DNA of 64,000 bases, from contig SCFE01000066.1 in assembly GCA_004352715.1 (NCBI GenBank), forward strand, positions 667,540-731,539. The letters are read 5' to 3'. The notes beneath the pieces were generated by a model. The model was not told where the DNA came from. It saw only the letters and a list, made by a program, of their open reading frames with translations, and did no database searches. Of this stretch, positions 22,912 through 35,018 are shown in pieces. Both the position numbers and the translations under genes were made by a program. Position 1 is the first letter of the stretch. Each line of letters starts with the position of its first letter. Origin of the DNA: Hofstenia miamia. Taxonomy: Eukaryota; Xenacoelomorpha; Acoela.

Positions 22912-23227
22912 ATGGCATTTTCTGGATTCATATGTAACATGGAATTGTTTTCTAAATTTTAACTTTATTGCTTAAAACAGCCATATGGTAATTACAAATA
23001 TGAATGCGTTTTATTAATCCTTAGTTTCTGACAAAAATGGAATTTCAAGCCGGTCCATGGAACAATGTTTAATATCACCAGTATATTAAACCTTTTAAAT
23101 ATATAAATAGCTTATACAATGGACCTTTCGACCTCGAGCATAAATTCAAGGGATTTAAATTTCATTAAATTTAATACCGATGAATGTTTTAGGCAAGATA
23201 CTACGGTATCGGTATACCGCCGGGCCC

Positions 23228-23660
23228 AAATTGACATACACTTTGCTCGTAATACTTCAAACGTTTTTGCCAAGTTTCTGTATTCTAACCAAACCCCGAA
23301 ACATTAAATAATTCCCCTGAAATTCCTACTTTTCATCATATAATTCCTTGTTTTTGTACGGGATTGGCCCACTAATAATTACGTTTTTAATTTTCACATC
23401 ATTTAAGAATATTAATTTACTTAAGTACGTTCCATTATTAAGCAAATCTCAAATTTCAATTTTATAATTTTTTTATATGCAAGAATGCTATTTGACTTTA
23501 TAATTTAATAATTGGCATATAGTGGCTAAGAGGTTTTAATTAAAATGCTGTCTCCTTCCTCCATATGTATTTGAGTATAAGACAGGCTTGTATTCGAGCT
23601 TATATTATTATATTATTATTACGGAACAGATGATTAATATGTTACGAATCTAGAAGTTCC
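23228..23660. other. Non-coding stretch
   Basis: Nothing coding; a short TTA-rich microsatellite-like run at 23600-23622. Confidence 0.4.
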
Positions 23661-24966
23661 CAATGCAATGGTTTAAGATACTTACATCATATCTAGAAAT
23701 TTTGGTTAGAGTCTTACTAATGCAACTCAAATCGTAATGGGAATTTTATCAAACCCAATACTCATTGCTACGCGCTAACATTATTAACCATGTTCGATCG
23801 CCCTACTTTAGTCTCTCATCTCTAAATCAATATATGGGTTTGGTCAGGCGATAGTTAGCATTTAGAGTGAAAAATTAAGATTGAAAGCTACAATGCTGTT
23901 TTTCATTATGTATACATATTTATATACGTCTAAGACCTTAATCAAAGTGAAATTAATGCAATATTGGGGAATAGTGTTAAAAATTAGTAAAAAGTCGAAT
24001 CTATGCCTGTAACAGGGCCATTGAAATTCCGTTACCATGTAGAACCAATGAAATTCTAGATTTTTAATGGAAATAATATTTCAACTATGCCAATATTTGG
24101 TGATAAGATAGAGTACTAACCCTAAATAAATATAACATTCATCATATACGTATTTTATAGAACAACAGCAAGGAGTCACGCATGACACTTTTCGATAAAA
24201 AAATAAATCATTATTGAATGAGTAGCATCTATTTTAACAGTGAAAATGAAATTCCATTACTGCTTGACCAGCCCAATAAGCTTTTACCTCTTGCTAATAT
24301 ACTTGTATGCTATATCTGGTAAATTGAAATATATTTTACGCTATTGCTTTAAGCTGATTTCAATTTATTTGTTTAGAAAAATAAATATATTCTATGCGAA
24401 AATTGAAGTAGCTTTGTTAGGGTGATCGGAATGCGAATTGGAATCAAATTGACAAATTTGGTATTGCAATCCGCATTTCTGAAATGCGTGTAAATCTTCC
24501 TTCCAAACAAGTTGTATATACAGAACAATGCGTTGTCATGGTGATCGAAATGTGTAGAAGACAGTCGCAGACAAGCGCACAAAATAAAATACTGAAAAAT
24601 AATTGGCAATAAATATATTGAAACAATTGATTTTTAAATTTCAAAAATACCAATAATTTATTCGTTAATTGCAATTATTTAACAAAGGCGGAAATTATTT
24701 GAGTGAGGTAAAATTGCTTCTTTGTGCTAACGAAGTTTTTTAGGATATTTATCTTTTGGATTAATTGATAATTGAGATTTATCATCCAAATTATTGTTTT
24801 TCGAAAGTAATAACAGCACAATAATTGCAATAATTTATTTTCAGTTTAATAAATATTGAATAATATATTTTTGTCAAAAATAATATTGCAAAAACATATT
24901 GAGCATCCTTGGTGACACATAATCGTAAAATATTTAATGCTTATTAAGAAACCTCCTGATGAATTT
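23661..24966 (+). repeat. 1.3 kb direct duplication, copy 1
   Basis: Nearly identical to 25043-26348 (offset 1382). The only differences I noticed are a C/T near 23812 and a few changes in the last 60 bases (GCATCCTTGGTGACACAT against GCATGCTTGGTCACAAAT). No terminal inverted repeats and no coding sequence; the small ORFs inside are repeated because the DNA is. Confidence 0.97.
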
Positions 24967-25042
24967 AGTTAGTAAAAAACTGCAAACATTAACATTGTTT
25001 CGTCCATTTACTATAACCAAGTACAACAGCTTAGTACACATG

Positions 25043-26348
25043 CAATGCAATGGTTTAAGATACTTACATCATATCTAGAAATTTTGGTTAGAGTCTTACT
25101 AATGCAACTCAAATCGTAATGGGAATTTTATCAAACCCAATACTCATTGCTACGCGCTAACATTATTAACCATGTTCGATCGCCCTACTTTAGTTTCTCA
25201 TCTCTAAATCAATATATGGGTTTGGTCAGGCGATAGTTAGCATTTAGAGTGAAAAATTAAGATTGAAAGCTACAATGCTGTTTTTCATTATGTATACATA
25301 TTTATATACGTCTAAGACCTTAATCAAAGTGAAATTAATGCAATATTGGGGAATAGTGTTAAAAATTAGTAAAAAGTCGAATCTATGCCTGTAACAGGGC
25401 CATTGAAATTCCGTTACCATGTAGAACCAATGAAATTCTAGATTTTTAATGGAAATAATATTTCAACTATGCCAATATTTGGTGATAAGATAGAGTACTA
25501 ACCCTAAATAAATATAACATTCATCATATACGTATTTTATAGAACAACAGCAAGGAGTCACGCATGACACTTTTCGATAAAAAAATAAATCATTATTGAA
25601 TGAGTAGCATCTATTTTAACAGTGAAAATGAAATTCCATTACTGCTTGACCAGCCCAATAAGCTTTTACCTCTTGCTAATATACTTGTATGCTATATCTG
25701 GTAAATTGAAATATATTTTACGCTATTGCTTTAAGCTGATTTCAATTTATTTGTTTAGAAAAATAAATATATTCTATGCGAAAATTGAAGTAGCTTTGTT
25801 AGGGTGATCGGAATGCGAATTGGAATCAAATTGACAAATTTGGTATTGCAATCCGCATTTCTGAAATGCGTGTAAATCTTCCTTCCAAACAAGTTGTATA
25901 TACAGAACAATGCGTTGTCATGGTGATCGAAATGTGTAGAAGACAGTCGCAGACAAGCGCACAAAATAAAATACTGAAAAATAATTGGCAATAAATATAT
26001 TGAAACAATTGATTTTTAAATTTCAAAAATACCAATAATTTATTCGTTAATTGCAATTATTTAACAAAGGCGGAAATTATTTGAGTGAGGTAAAATTGCT
26101 TCTTTGTGCTAACGAAGTTTTTTAGGATATTTATCTTTTGGATTAATTGATAATTGAGATTTATCATCCAAATTATTGTTTTTCGAAAGTAATAACAGCA
26201 CAATAATTGCAATAATTTATTTTCAGTTTAATAAATATTGAATAATATATTTTTGTCAAAAATAATATTGCAAAAACATATTGAGCATGCTTGGTCACAA
26301 ATAATCGTAAAATATTTAATGCTTATTAAGAAACCTTCCGATGAATTT
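25043..26348 (+). repeat. 1.3 kb direct duplication, copy 2
   Basis: Second copy, separated from the first by 76 bases of unique sequence (24967-25042). There is no N run between the copies, unlike the other duplications in this window, so a real tandem duplication is possible; unmerged haplotypes remain an alternative. Confidence 0.97.
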
Positions 26349-26640
26349 GCTTATCAATGGAAATTATTATTAGTGTAAAATATACAATTATTTGGTGCAG
26401 CAGCAATCTAAATCTGAGTATGAAAGAGCTCTTTATACAAAATAAATGAATAACAATTAACAAAACGTTTACTACATAAAAAACTATCACACAAAACATG
26501 AAAAGCAAATCAAATCAATTGAATTTTGAAGTACACATTATTGAAATAGAAAAATATAAACCTATGAAATGTACAAGTTATAAAAATGATAGAAAGCTGG
26601 AATAGAACTGCACTCGAAACTAAATAACACTTTCTCTATC
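26349..26640. other. Non-coding stretch before a candidate terminal exon
   Basis: AT-rich; it ends in a pyrimidine-rich acceptor-like tract (CACTTTCTCTATCAG). Confidence 0.4.
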
Positions 26641-26823
26641 AGGTGAGTTGGCTTGATTTGTGGGCGAGAGATTTACCCTACGCGGAATTGCAACCAGAGG
26701 TGGACGTCTTCTGCTGGGATGATGGTAGGTCGCTGAGAGTCCATATCGACGTGGAGAGATTGTGTGTAGAGACTCACGTGAGCGATAATTCGCATCAGGA
26801 AGCGGAGGGATTATTCCTAAAGT
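26641..26823 (+). CDS. Candidate 3'-terminal exon, unknown protein
   Basis: Seen: after the acceptor-like CTTTCTCTATCAG, a 60-codon open frame with balanced composition (WLDLWARDLPYAEL, VDVFCWDDGRSLRVHIDVE), ending in TAG, with AATAAA about ten bases later at 26834-26839. Its GC content is clearly higher than the flanks, which favours coding. If the exon begins at 26641 the first codon is GTG (Val). I do not recognise the family. The reverse strand is also open in one frame but with a Pro/Arg/Ser-rich, less protein-like product. No other exon of this gene is seen upstream on the plus strand. Confidence 0.35.
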
Positions 26824-26833
26824 AGGCTTTTAC

Positions 26834-26839
26834 AATAAA
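26834..26839 (+). promoter_or_regulatory. Candidate polyadenylation signal
   Basis: AATAAA just after the stop codon of the candidate terminal exon. In AT-rich DNA this hexamer is common by chance. Confidence 0.25.
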
Positions 26840-27334
26840 ATTATAAAAAACAAATCTTTCATATTTAAGAAATATGCAACTTTTTTCTTTCTGAAAATAG
26901 CACTTAATGGTGGTTATCTAAACCACAAACCACAAATTATATATGAAATACACACATTAGCTAACTACTTGTATAAAGAAAACAATTATCTCACTAACGA
27001 AAACGGAAAATCATTGATTTTACAATAACGTTCGTAACCTTTATTCAAAAAGAGTTGAAGAGTATCAATAAAATGTAAAGTTACTCTACCAATCTCTCGA
27101 AAACAAGTGCTTTGCAAACATTTAACTTTATTGTTGAAATATGCTGCACATAAAATAACATACACACATTGAAAATTGAGAGTACTATATAAAATGGTGC
27201 ATGGGCGAATTTCAAAAGGCATGCATACAACTCGGCCTAACTATGCAGTACAAAGTTGATATCTTTCAGCCTCACCTGATATAGTTAGTGCTGATAAACA
27301 ATTATTTCTAGTATACCTCATCACTAGATTTTTT
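26840..27334. other. Non-coding stretch
   Basis: No gene supported; a 78-codon minus frame at 26986-27222 shows no domain. Confidence 0.4.
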
Positions 27335-27709
27335 TTCCGCCCCACTTTGGTACTCCCAACCCTCTCTAATGCTTCTTACTCACTGCTCCTAGTGCTCTTA
27401 CAACTACCGGGACTACTTCAACTTTCTTTAACTTCCACAGTCTTTCTATTTCCTCTGCCAACTCCCTGTACTTGTCTATCTTCTCTTTCTCCTTGCTTTC
27501 TACGTTTCTGTCATTTGGTACTGCTATGTATATCACTGTTCCCAATCTTTTCTCTTTGTCTACCACTACTATGTATGGCCTCCGTGCTTCTATCACTTTG
27601 CTCGTCTGTATGTTGAAGTCCCACAGAAACTTAACCTTCTCATTTTCTATGGCGGCCTGTGGCGTGTGCTCATACCACTTGTCTACTTCTTACACCCTGC
27701 TATCAGATG
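27335..27709 (-). pseudogene. Restriction-like-endonuclease (RLE) domain fragment of a non-LTR retrotransposon
   Basis: Seen on the minus strand: HLIAGCKK at the gap edge; then, in another frame, VDKWYEHTPQAAIENEKV, FLWDFNIQTSKVIEARRPYI, VIYIAVPND and VEVVPVVVRALGAVSKKH, followed by a stop and a short LGVPKW remnant. Known: this arrangement matches the C-terminal part of RLE-bearing non-LTR elements, where HI..C is part of the zinc-knuckle region and the endonuclease has ARRPD...VVDK and IIDIAVP blocks of a PD-(D/E)XK-type nuclease. Here both expected Asp are Tyr (TAC at 27573-27575 and 27528-27530). The reverse transcriptase itself would lie in the gap at 27710. Inference: a dead fragment. 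Confidence 0.85.
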
Positions 27710-28709
27710 NNNNNNNNNNNNNNNNNNNNNNNNNNNNNNNNNNNNNNNNNNNNNNNNNNNNNNNNNNNNNNNNNNNNNNNNNNNNNNNNNNNNNNNNNNN
27801 NNNNNNNNNNNNNNNNNNNNNNNNNNNNNNNNNNNNNNNNNNNNNNNNNNNNNNNNNNNNNNNNNNNNNNNNNNNNNNNNNNNNNNNNNNNNNNNNNNNN
27901 NNNNNNNNNNNNNNNNNNNNNNNNNNNNNNNNNNNNNNNNNNNNNNNNNNNNNNNNNNNNNNNNNNNNNNNNNNNNNNNNNNNNNNNNNNNNNNNNNNNN
28001 NNNNNNNNNNNNNNNNNNNNNNNNNNNNNNNNNNNNNNNNNNNNNNNNNNNNNNNNNNNNNNNNNNNNNNNNNNNNNNNNNNNNNNNNNNNNNNNNNNNN
28101 NNNNNNNNNNNNNNNNNNNNNNNNNNNNNNNNNNNNNNNNNNNNNNNNNNNNNNNNNNNNNNNNNNNNNNNNNNNNNNNNNNNNNNNNNNNNNNNNNNNN
28201 NNNNNNNNNNNNNNNNNNNNNNNNNNNNNNNNNNNNNNNNNNNNNNNNNNNNNNNNNNNNNNNNNNNNNNNNNNNNNNNNNNNNNNNNNNNNNNNNNNNN
28301 NNNNNNNNNNNNNNNNNNNNNNNNNNNNNNNNNNNNNNNNNNNNNNNNNNNNNNNNNNNNNNNNNNNNNNNNNNNNNNNNNNNNNNNNNNNNNNNNNNNN
28401 NNNNNNNNNNNNNNNNNNNNNNNNNNNNNNNNNNNNNNNNNNNNNNNNNNNNNNNNNNNNNNNNNNNNNNNNNNNNNNNNNNNNNNNNNNNNNNNNNNNN
28501 NNNNNNNNNNNNNNNNNNNNNNNNNNNNNNNNNNNNNNNNNNNNNNNNNNNNNNNNNNNNNNNNNNNNNNNNNNNNNNNNNNNNNNNNNNNNNNNNNNNN
28601 NNNNNNNNNNNNNNNNNNNNNNNNNNNNNNNNNNNNNNNNNNNNNNNNNNNNNNNNNNNNNNNNNNNNNNNNNNNNNNNNNNNNNNNNNNNNNNNNNNNN
28701 NNNNNNNNN
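27710..28709. other. Assembly gap (1000 N)
   Basis: Placeholder-size gap at the 5' side of the RLE retrotransposon fragment. Confidence 0.99.
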
Positions 28710-29137
28710 TTCATAAGTGATAACTTGAGGGAATTAAAATGGCTAGTTTGATTTCATGCTTAATTATTCAAATTTGTTTTAGATGGATGTGCATGTAAAA
28801 GCATTTAAGATAAACTCACATATGTTATTCTATCCTTGTTATTAAAAGTTATCTGGTAGCATTGATGTAAGAATAACTGCATACATATATTGAACAAACG
28901 CTTAAATAGAAGTTGTTGCTAGAGATATAAAACATTTGGTGTAACTAACGCACCAGACATTTTTATTTACAATTAAATATTTTAACAGGATGCGTAACAT
29001 CATTTGCTTATAACGTTTTACTTTAGTGTCTTTATTGTCATACATCATTACCTTGCGTTGAAGAAGTAATAATATTAAATTATTTTATTAAAAAAGTTTT
29101 AAACATCTCTCCTAAACTAATTAAATGAAATTTCCCG
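28710..29137. other. Non-coding stretch
   Basis: AT-rich, no ORF or repeat recognised. Confidence 0.4.
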
Positions 29138-29149
29138 ATATATATATAC

Positions 29150-29184
<35 letters not shown>

Positions 29185-29504
29185 NNNNNNNNNNNNNNNN
29201 NNNNNNNNNNNNNNNNNNNNNNNNNNNNNNNNNNNNNNNNNNNNNNNNNNNNNNNNNNNNNNNNNNNNNNNNNNNNNNNNNNNNNNNNNNNNNNNNNNNN
29301 NNNNNNNNNNNNNNNNNNNNNNNNNNNNNNNNNNNNNNNNNNNNNNNNNNNNNNNNNNNNNNNNNNNNNNNNNNNNNNNNNNNNNNNNNNNNNNNNNNNN
29401 NNNNNNNNNNNNNNNNNNNNNNNNNNNNNNNNNNNNNNNNNNNNNNNNNNNNNNNNNNNNNNNNNNNNNNNNNNNNNNNNNNNNNNNNNNNNNNNNNNNN
29501 NNNN

Positions 29505-29542
<38 letters not shown>
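29138..29542. repeat. (TA)n microsatellite containing a 320-N gap
   Basis: TA repeats occur on both sides of the N run (29185-29504); the gap is probably an unassembled expansion of the same repeat. Confidence 0.95.
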
Positions 29543-29689
29543 GAAAACTGAGAAGTTATACAAATTTTGAGGAATTTACATATTGAAACGCCGTTATGAG
29601 GATATAGAGCATGTAGTGGTCAGTGTTTATCTTAAGAAAAGAAAGAGCTTTTGCAAAATAATTTTTTAGCTTACGTTTACTCAATTGTA

Positions 29690-30090
29690 AAGAAGGCGAC
29701 AAAGGGCTACATTTCATCAAACAGTTGAAATCCTATAATCTTCCGATTGAAGATTTATTGAACATATATATTTCACTTGTAAGGTCTATGCTTGAATACT
29801 GCGCTCCTCTCCGACACTACAGTATCACAAAACATCAAAGTCACAGATAGAGCGGATACAGAAACGTGTTTTTCGATTGTTATTTCCGGATGTCATATCA
29901 TTCAGTTCTGATATTGATTGAAATGTGAATATCTTCATGTTAGACGTGAACGGATGTGTGAGAAATTATGGTTAAACATACAGCAAACTACACATTCCCT
30001 GCAGTAGCTCGTACCGGTATCATTCTATGAAAAATACCCAATGCGTGCTCACAGAGATAAGGAGAGTTGGTACAGAACAAATCATATGGC
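29690..30090 (+). pseudogene. LINE reverse transcriptase C-terminal remnant
   Basis: Seen: GDKGLHFIKQLKSYNLPIED then YISLVRSMLEYCAPLRHYS near 29705-29830, then after frame changes RRERMCEKLWLNIQQTTHSL near 29940-30000. Known: this is the thumb/C-terminal region of LINE reverse transcriptases (typically a YIRQLKRxGLPxEDL...VRPxLEYAAPVWHxSLT pattern). Frameshifts and stops after Tyr-Ser-Ile-Thr show decay. The RT core is not present upstream; the (TA)n tract lies there instead. Confidence 0.75.
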
Positions 30091-30943
30091 CAATGCGTTC
30101 ATTAGTTAATGTATTCACAAAGAGCATAATGTCCGCTATTACCCCTAATAGTTCATAGTCTTCATTTTCACCCGAGCAAGTGTTTGAAAATTATATTTTA
30201 CCACTTGTAGATATTGCAAATAGAATGATACCACTATTGTACAACCCGTGGGTTGTGTGTGGAAATAAATTCTCTTTCTCTCAAATTGTAAGAAACGAAT
30301 TCATAAAAAATTTAAACAAATCTCAAGAGACTGGTAACCATATTGTTAACACAGGTGTCATAGTGTGTCGGACGGGTCAGAAAAAAAATTAATTGTTTGC
30401 GGAAAATTTATCGCAATTTCAGCCTAATAATTGACCCACCGTTCCACAGCTGCAGAATAAAATAATTGGGTAATAGTTTTTCTAAATCAAACTTTCACAA
30501 AGAAGAGGGCTTTTCAACTAAAATGGAAAAGGTTTTGCTGTAGTCAGTTCTATTTCATGTTAGAAACAAATCAACAACTTTCTTCCTAAATTCCATTTAT
30601 TAACTATAGCGCAACTACGGCACATTGCAACGGGAAACTCAAGCAAGATGTTGAGCCGTCGACAAAGCAAATTGCCCAATTTTTGTTTATCTCAGTTGAC
30701 ATGAAGTAGTTTTGAACGATTTCACTTAGTCTCTTAATTGATGCTGCCGTTTTGAGTGAATGGAATGCGTCAAGCTAAGTAATGCTTTCCTGAAATAGTG
30801 GCATATTAGAGAACGTTGATATTCCAGATTATGAAGAAGTGACATCGTCGAAAGCTACATACATTTTTGTACAATCTCATATCCATAATATTTTTCTCAA
30901 ATATGCAATGATTAGAAATCAGGGGAGCTTCACTTTTTACTAC

Positions 30944-30978
<35 letters not shown>

Positions 30979-31157
30979 TTTGATTACATAGTTAGCATTA
31001 TTTGTGAAATTTTGATTTATAGGGGCAGGAAGTGGCATAGCCATTTTGATTCCAATAACCTTGATTTCTTTTGATGTAGATAATCATAAATATGAAAAAT
31101 AATCGAAAGACACTTGGAATACAAACTAGTAGAGCACATATGAGGTGAAATTCTATT
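30091..31157. other. Non-coding stretch with a small ORF and a (TA)n run
   Basis: A plus 70-codon frame at 30180-30392 has no domain and may be the decayed end of the LINE. A (TA)n run occupies 30946-30974. A slightly GC-richer patch lies at 30605-30665. No gene supported. Confidence 0.35.
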
Positions 31158-31165
31158 GTTCATAC

Positions 31166-31677
31166 TAAAGATGAGTGCGGTACAGGTTTTTCAAAATTAT
31201 TGCGACCACAGAGAAAAAAACTTCACCGCTAACCACCGCAAAGCCCGTTTTTTACCGCAAACCACCGCAATAAATGACATTTTACCGCGGTATACCGCAA
31301 CAATGGCTATTTTTATCTTCGTAAGAAAATATTTCTGAATTATTTTTTTAGGATTATGGATCATTTGTAGAAAAGTTTAAAGACAATTTTTTAGGTATTT
31401 TGTGATTTCATTCAAACTGTCCATGAAATGTGTAAAAGTTACTTTAAACATTTTGTGTGTGAAATTTCTTAGTTTTGCTCCAGAAACAGTTTTTTGAGAA
31501 ATACTTAGAGATTTTAAATCTTTAGACAAATCACGGTATCTCTATAACTTTTATGCCAAAACCAAGTTGGTTTAATTCTATCGCAAACCACCGCAATTGT
31601 GTAAATTGCTACCGCCGTATACCGCACCGCAGCATACCGCGGTATTCAGCGATATTACCGCACCGCACTCATCTCTA
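31166..31677. mobile_element. hAT-type MITE, copy 2, with 8-bp target duplication
   Basis: Seen: flanked by the perfect 8-bp direct repeat GTTCATAC (31158-31165 and 31678-31685). Ends TAAAGATGAGTGCGGTAC and, reverse-complemented, TAGAGATGAGTGCGGTGC. Many CCGC/GCGG strings (ACCGCGGTATACCGC) lie near both ends. It is homologous in opposite orientation to 15417-15881. Known: 8-bp target duplications are the hAT hallmark. The interior has no transposase. Confidence 0.9.
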
Positions 31678-31685
31678 GTTCATAC

Positions 31686-34170
31686 GTATATTTAAATGTG
31701 CCGAATTGTGATAGGTTGGAATAATCAAACAATGCAAACGCATCATGGAAGAAGCTTTGAACAAAAGCACTAAAAGATATTTCTTTGAAATATGGTAAAA
31801 AAAATATGAACAAATGTACAATATTACAATACGCCAAAATTTCAATCACATGTATGAAAAAACCACCATTAGTCTTTAGTTTTAACAAAAATAGCAAACT
31901 TGAATTCGTTCAATATCAGATCATCAAGATTTGAGCAGTCGAGTTCAAGGTTTGCAGCAAGATTTGTCTTGAACTACAGCTACTGCACTCATTGGTGTAT
32001 TTCTAGAAGAAAAAAGTCTGCTACAGACTAATTTTCAGCTAATTGGAGCAAGGGGCCATTTCTAACTGTGTGGTGATTTCCATTCCAGCTCGATATCAGT
32101 TAGTATCCGATTTGTTAAATTGGGTTTGACTTTCGATGACCACTATTTAGAGCGATGCTACATATACTCTTATAAATCTGGCGAAGATTGTTGAAAAATA
32201 AGCCAATTTTGAGATTATAGGGAATAAAATGAAATGCGCATTGAAGAAGAATATGGCATTTTTACAAAGCGGACGGGATACATGTATAGGCCTTAACGGG
32301 ACAAAAAGACGCCAATACCAACTCTGGTTTCGATTTACTACATCATCTTGAGATACAAGTTGCAATCAATTGCAATTAACACTACAGTATATTTAATGCA
32401 TGCCCTAAGACAAATGTAAACTATATATACATTTTTTTTTGTAAAGCAATTCATTGCATTTACTTCACGTTAAACACGAATTTCTAAATACATAAAAATT
32501 TAATAAATTGACGTTAAAAGGTAACGAGAAATATACTCAGATTTCAATTCTCAGACGTCTAGTGTTAACCGCCATTAGTAAACTTTAAAAAGTACTTAAC
32601 TTTAATAGTTCGAGAAAATTTACACATTCACTGTGTCTTAAAATAATACGTATTGATATTTAAAAGTGTATATCGACAAAATTTTTCTAAGAAATCCATA
32701 CAAAAATGGAACAAAAAATTATTGCAAGCATTCTAATATATCAGGAATGAAACATTAATACGTAAAGAATCAAACCCACTCAAATATCTAAAAATAGAGA
32801 GACTATTTATAGATGATTAGAAACATGCTCAGCGTGCGATATAGAACGTTGTTAGATTAAAATTTGTTAAATTGTAATTATTCCTTTGTTTATATTTTAT
32901 TTATATATGGGTAGGATTAGTGTGTGGGAAGCTAATAGGATTCATGTTTTGCACATTACACAGACTTGAGGCTAAAAATGTGGTCAGTTTCCAGGTCTTT
33001 TCGCTACCGAAATTCTATACAGAGAGTACTTGCATTGTGTGTAAAAGAAACCGAATGTGATTAGTACCTTGTAAAGATACAGTATAAAATGAAAGAATTT
33101 TAAAACGTTTAGTGATTAAAACAGATAAATAAGTAAATTTAATCTCTAACGCTTCATTAATTTCCTCGCACCATTGCTCTGCCCTTTCATTTATTCAGGG
33201 AGCCACTCAGTATGGAGGAATCATTTAAATTAAGAAAATAAATTGATTATAAAAATTAGATTCTACAGTGTCAGATTGAAAGCGGCGACAACACTACTAA
33301 GAATTTGGATACAAAATACTATCTGGAAACCAGATTTTCTTTGTGCGAATTACGAACAAAACATAAATCTTATAATCAGTAATAATTCAATGTACTATTC
33401 AAAGGCCTAGTTGTTTGCAGCAGGAGGGGAATGCGTCAAGATATTTTGACCCAACCCATTCCAAATTTCAACTAATAAATTTTGACCTAACCCACTGCAA
33501 CGTGCAACCCAAGAGGTATTGAGGTAGTAATGAACCCAAGGGTGTGTCAAATATGATAACAATAATTTAGGTTTTTGCTTCATTGCAATTATTCATAAAC
33601 ACGTTTGAAAAGAAGCACATAAAAAATGTATTAAATACTAAAAATAGATAAGTAGCACTAAAAAGCAAACACTTTTATACTGAAATCTAAAAAATTAATA
33701 CCAACAATATACAGCATCCCTACAAGCACATGTGCATAGTGTCATTCCATAACCCAATCATGATCCACATTACACAGCTTAACCCCACCCAAAAAAATTC
33801 AGGTTATCAATGGAGTAGGCAACGTAATTCTCCATGAAATCTTTGTGTTAGTTCTTTGAGTTAAGTGATTTATTCAAACATGATATTTAGAACAACAGTA
33901 AAAAAACCTTCAATTTTTGTTTAGAAAAAAGTACAATATGTTCAAGGAGTAAATCATCAATCTGTTATAAGAAATAATTAAGAAATAAACAATTATTAGT
34001 AGAAACAATACATTCTACGAAGCTAAGATTGTTTTGTAACATAGCAAGCAAAATGTTTAGCTTTTAATATGCTCCTATTTTCATCGGTACTGTGAATGGA
34101 CTGGCCATATTTCAAGTACGAGGAATAATCATACACATATTAGGCAACAAACAATTAAATAATAATTGAG
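31686..34170. other. AT-rich non-coding stretch
   Basis: No gene supported. A 72-codon minus frame (32147-32365) with a balanced N-terminal half (QDDVVNRNQSWYWRLF) was looked at; no splice site or domain supports it. Confidence 0.4.
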
Positions 34171-34178
34171 GTCAGAAT

Positions 34179-34404
34179 TAGAGAGTGACATTGGGTACCA
34201 GATAAAACGCGACCCAATTTAATTAAATAATATCAACGAATTGTTGTTTCACTATCGGAAAATGATTAATATTAATGATAATTTGATTGGACAGAGACCC
34301 ATAATCTCAAATCAAAGTCAAAGTTTCAGGTCGGGTCGGGTTTGGGTAGCAAACATTCCGATGGAGGGATTCGGGTCCATATTTACCTGATATTGTCACT
34401 CTCT
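34179..34404. mobile_element. Small MITE-like element
   Basis: Seen: AGAGAGTGACA at the left matches TGTCACTCTCT at the right end. The flanks GTCAGAAT (34171-34178) and GTCAGCAT (34405-34412) form an 8-bp duplication with one mismatch. The interior has GGTCGGGTCGGGTTTGGGT. A more diverged relative seems to lie at about 60210-60360. Probably a hAT-type MITE of about 226 bp. Confidence 0.6.
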
Positions 34405-34412
34405 GTCAGCAT

Positions 34413-34964
34413 ACTAAAAAATACTACGGAATATCAAGGCTACCTCAACAGGTAGCCTTGGTTATATTATTAGCAATATAATTGCTCAACTTGAATACAG
34501 CGAACGCATTCAAAATTTTAAAAATTATAAAGATTTCAAGATTACTAATAATTTCAATATCGCATTACATATTACACAATAACTTAAAATGTAAGCTGTA
34601 AAATCGGAATAAGATTTTAAAATTTTGTATTAGTTATAACTAGATATCTTATAGAAGCAACTCATTTTACAAAATCTTTCTTGTACGAATCTTTGTTAGC
34701 AATTAAAATTATGAAAAACTTCATTTTAATCTTATTCGAAAGGCGGAATATTTATCTGCTTATTTATATATACATAGAAGATAAACTGCTAACTATAAAA
34801 ATTATTGAATGAGTTCAAAAGTGTATAGGTCAAAACGAGTCATACATAACATATTTTAGTCTATTGATGATATAGTAACGCCTTCTACGCGTTATGGGAA
34901 CTGATATGTCTAAATCCACCCAACCACACTTATTTTTTCAATAATTGATAAAATCTTATTCAAA

Positions 34965-35018
<54 letters not shown>

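Larger units (their letters stand above)
22183..23227. mobile_element. Terminal-inverted-repeat element carrying an SGNH-like ORF fragment
   Basis: Seen: the left end GGGCCCGGTGGTATA (22183) matches the reverse complement of the right end (GGGCCCGGCGGTATA, ending 23227); near both ends there are further GGTACCGGTAT/CGGTATCGGTATA strings. No clear target duplication (left tgtcatta, right aaattgac). The interior holds two (TA)n microsatellites (22268-22285 and 22873-22911) that bracket the coding fragment. Inference: a non-autonomous DNA element with foreign sequence inside, either by nested insertion or capture. Confidence 0.55.

Noticed and set aside
24240-25991. ORFs of 61, 76 and 78 codons present twice
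   Set aside because: They are repeated only because of the 1382-base duplication and show no protein features.
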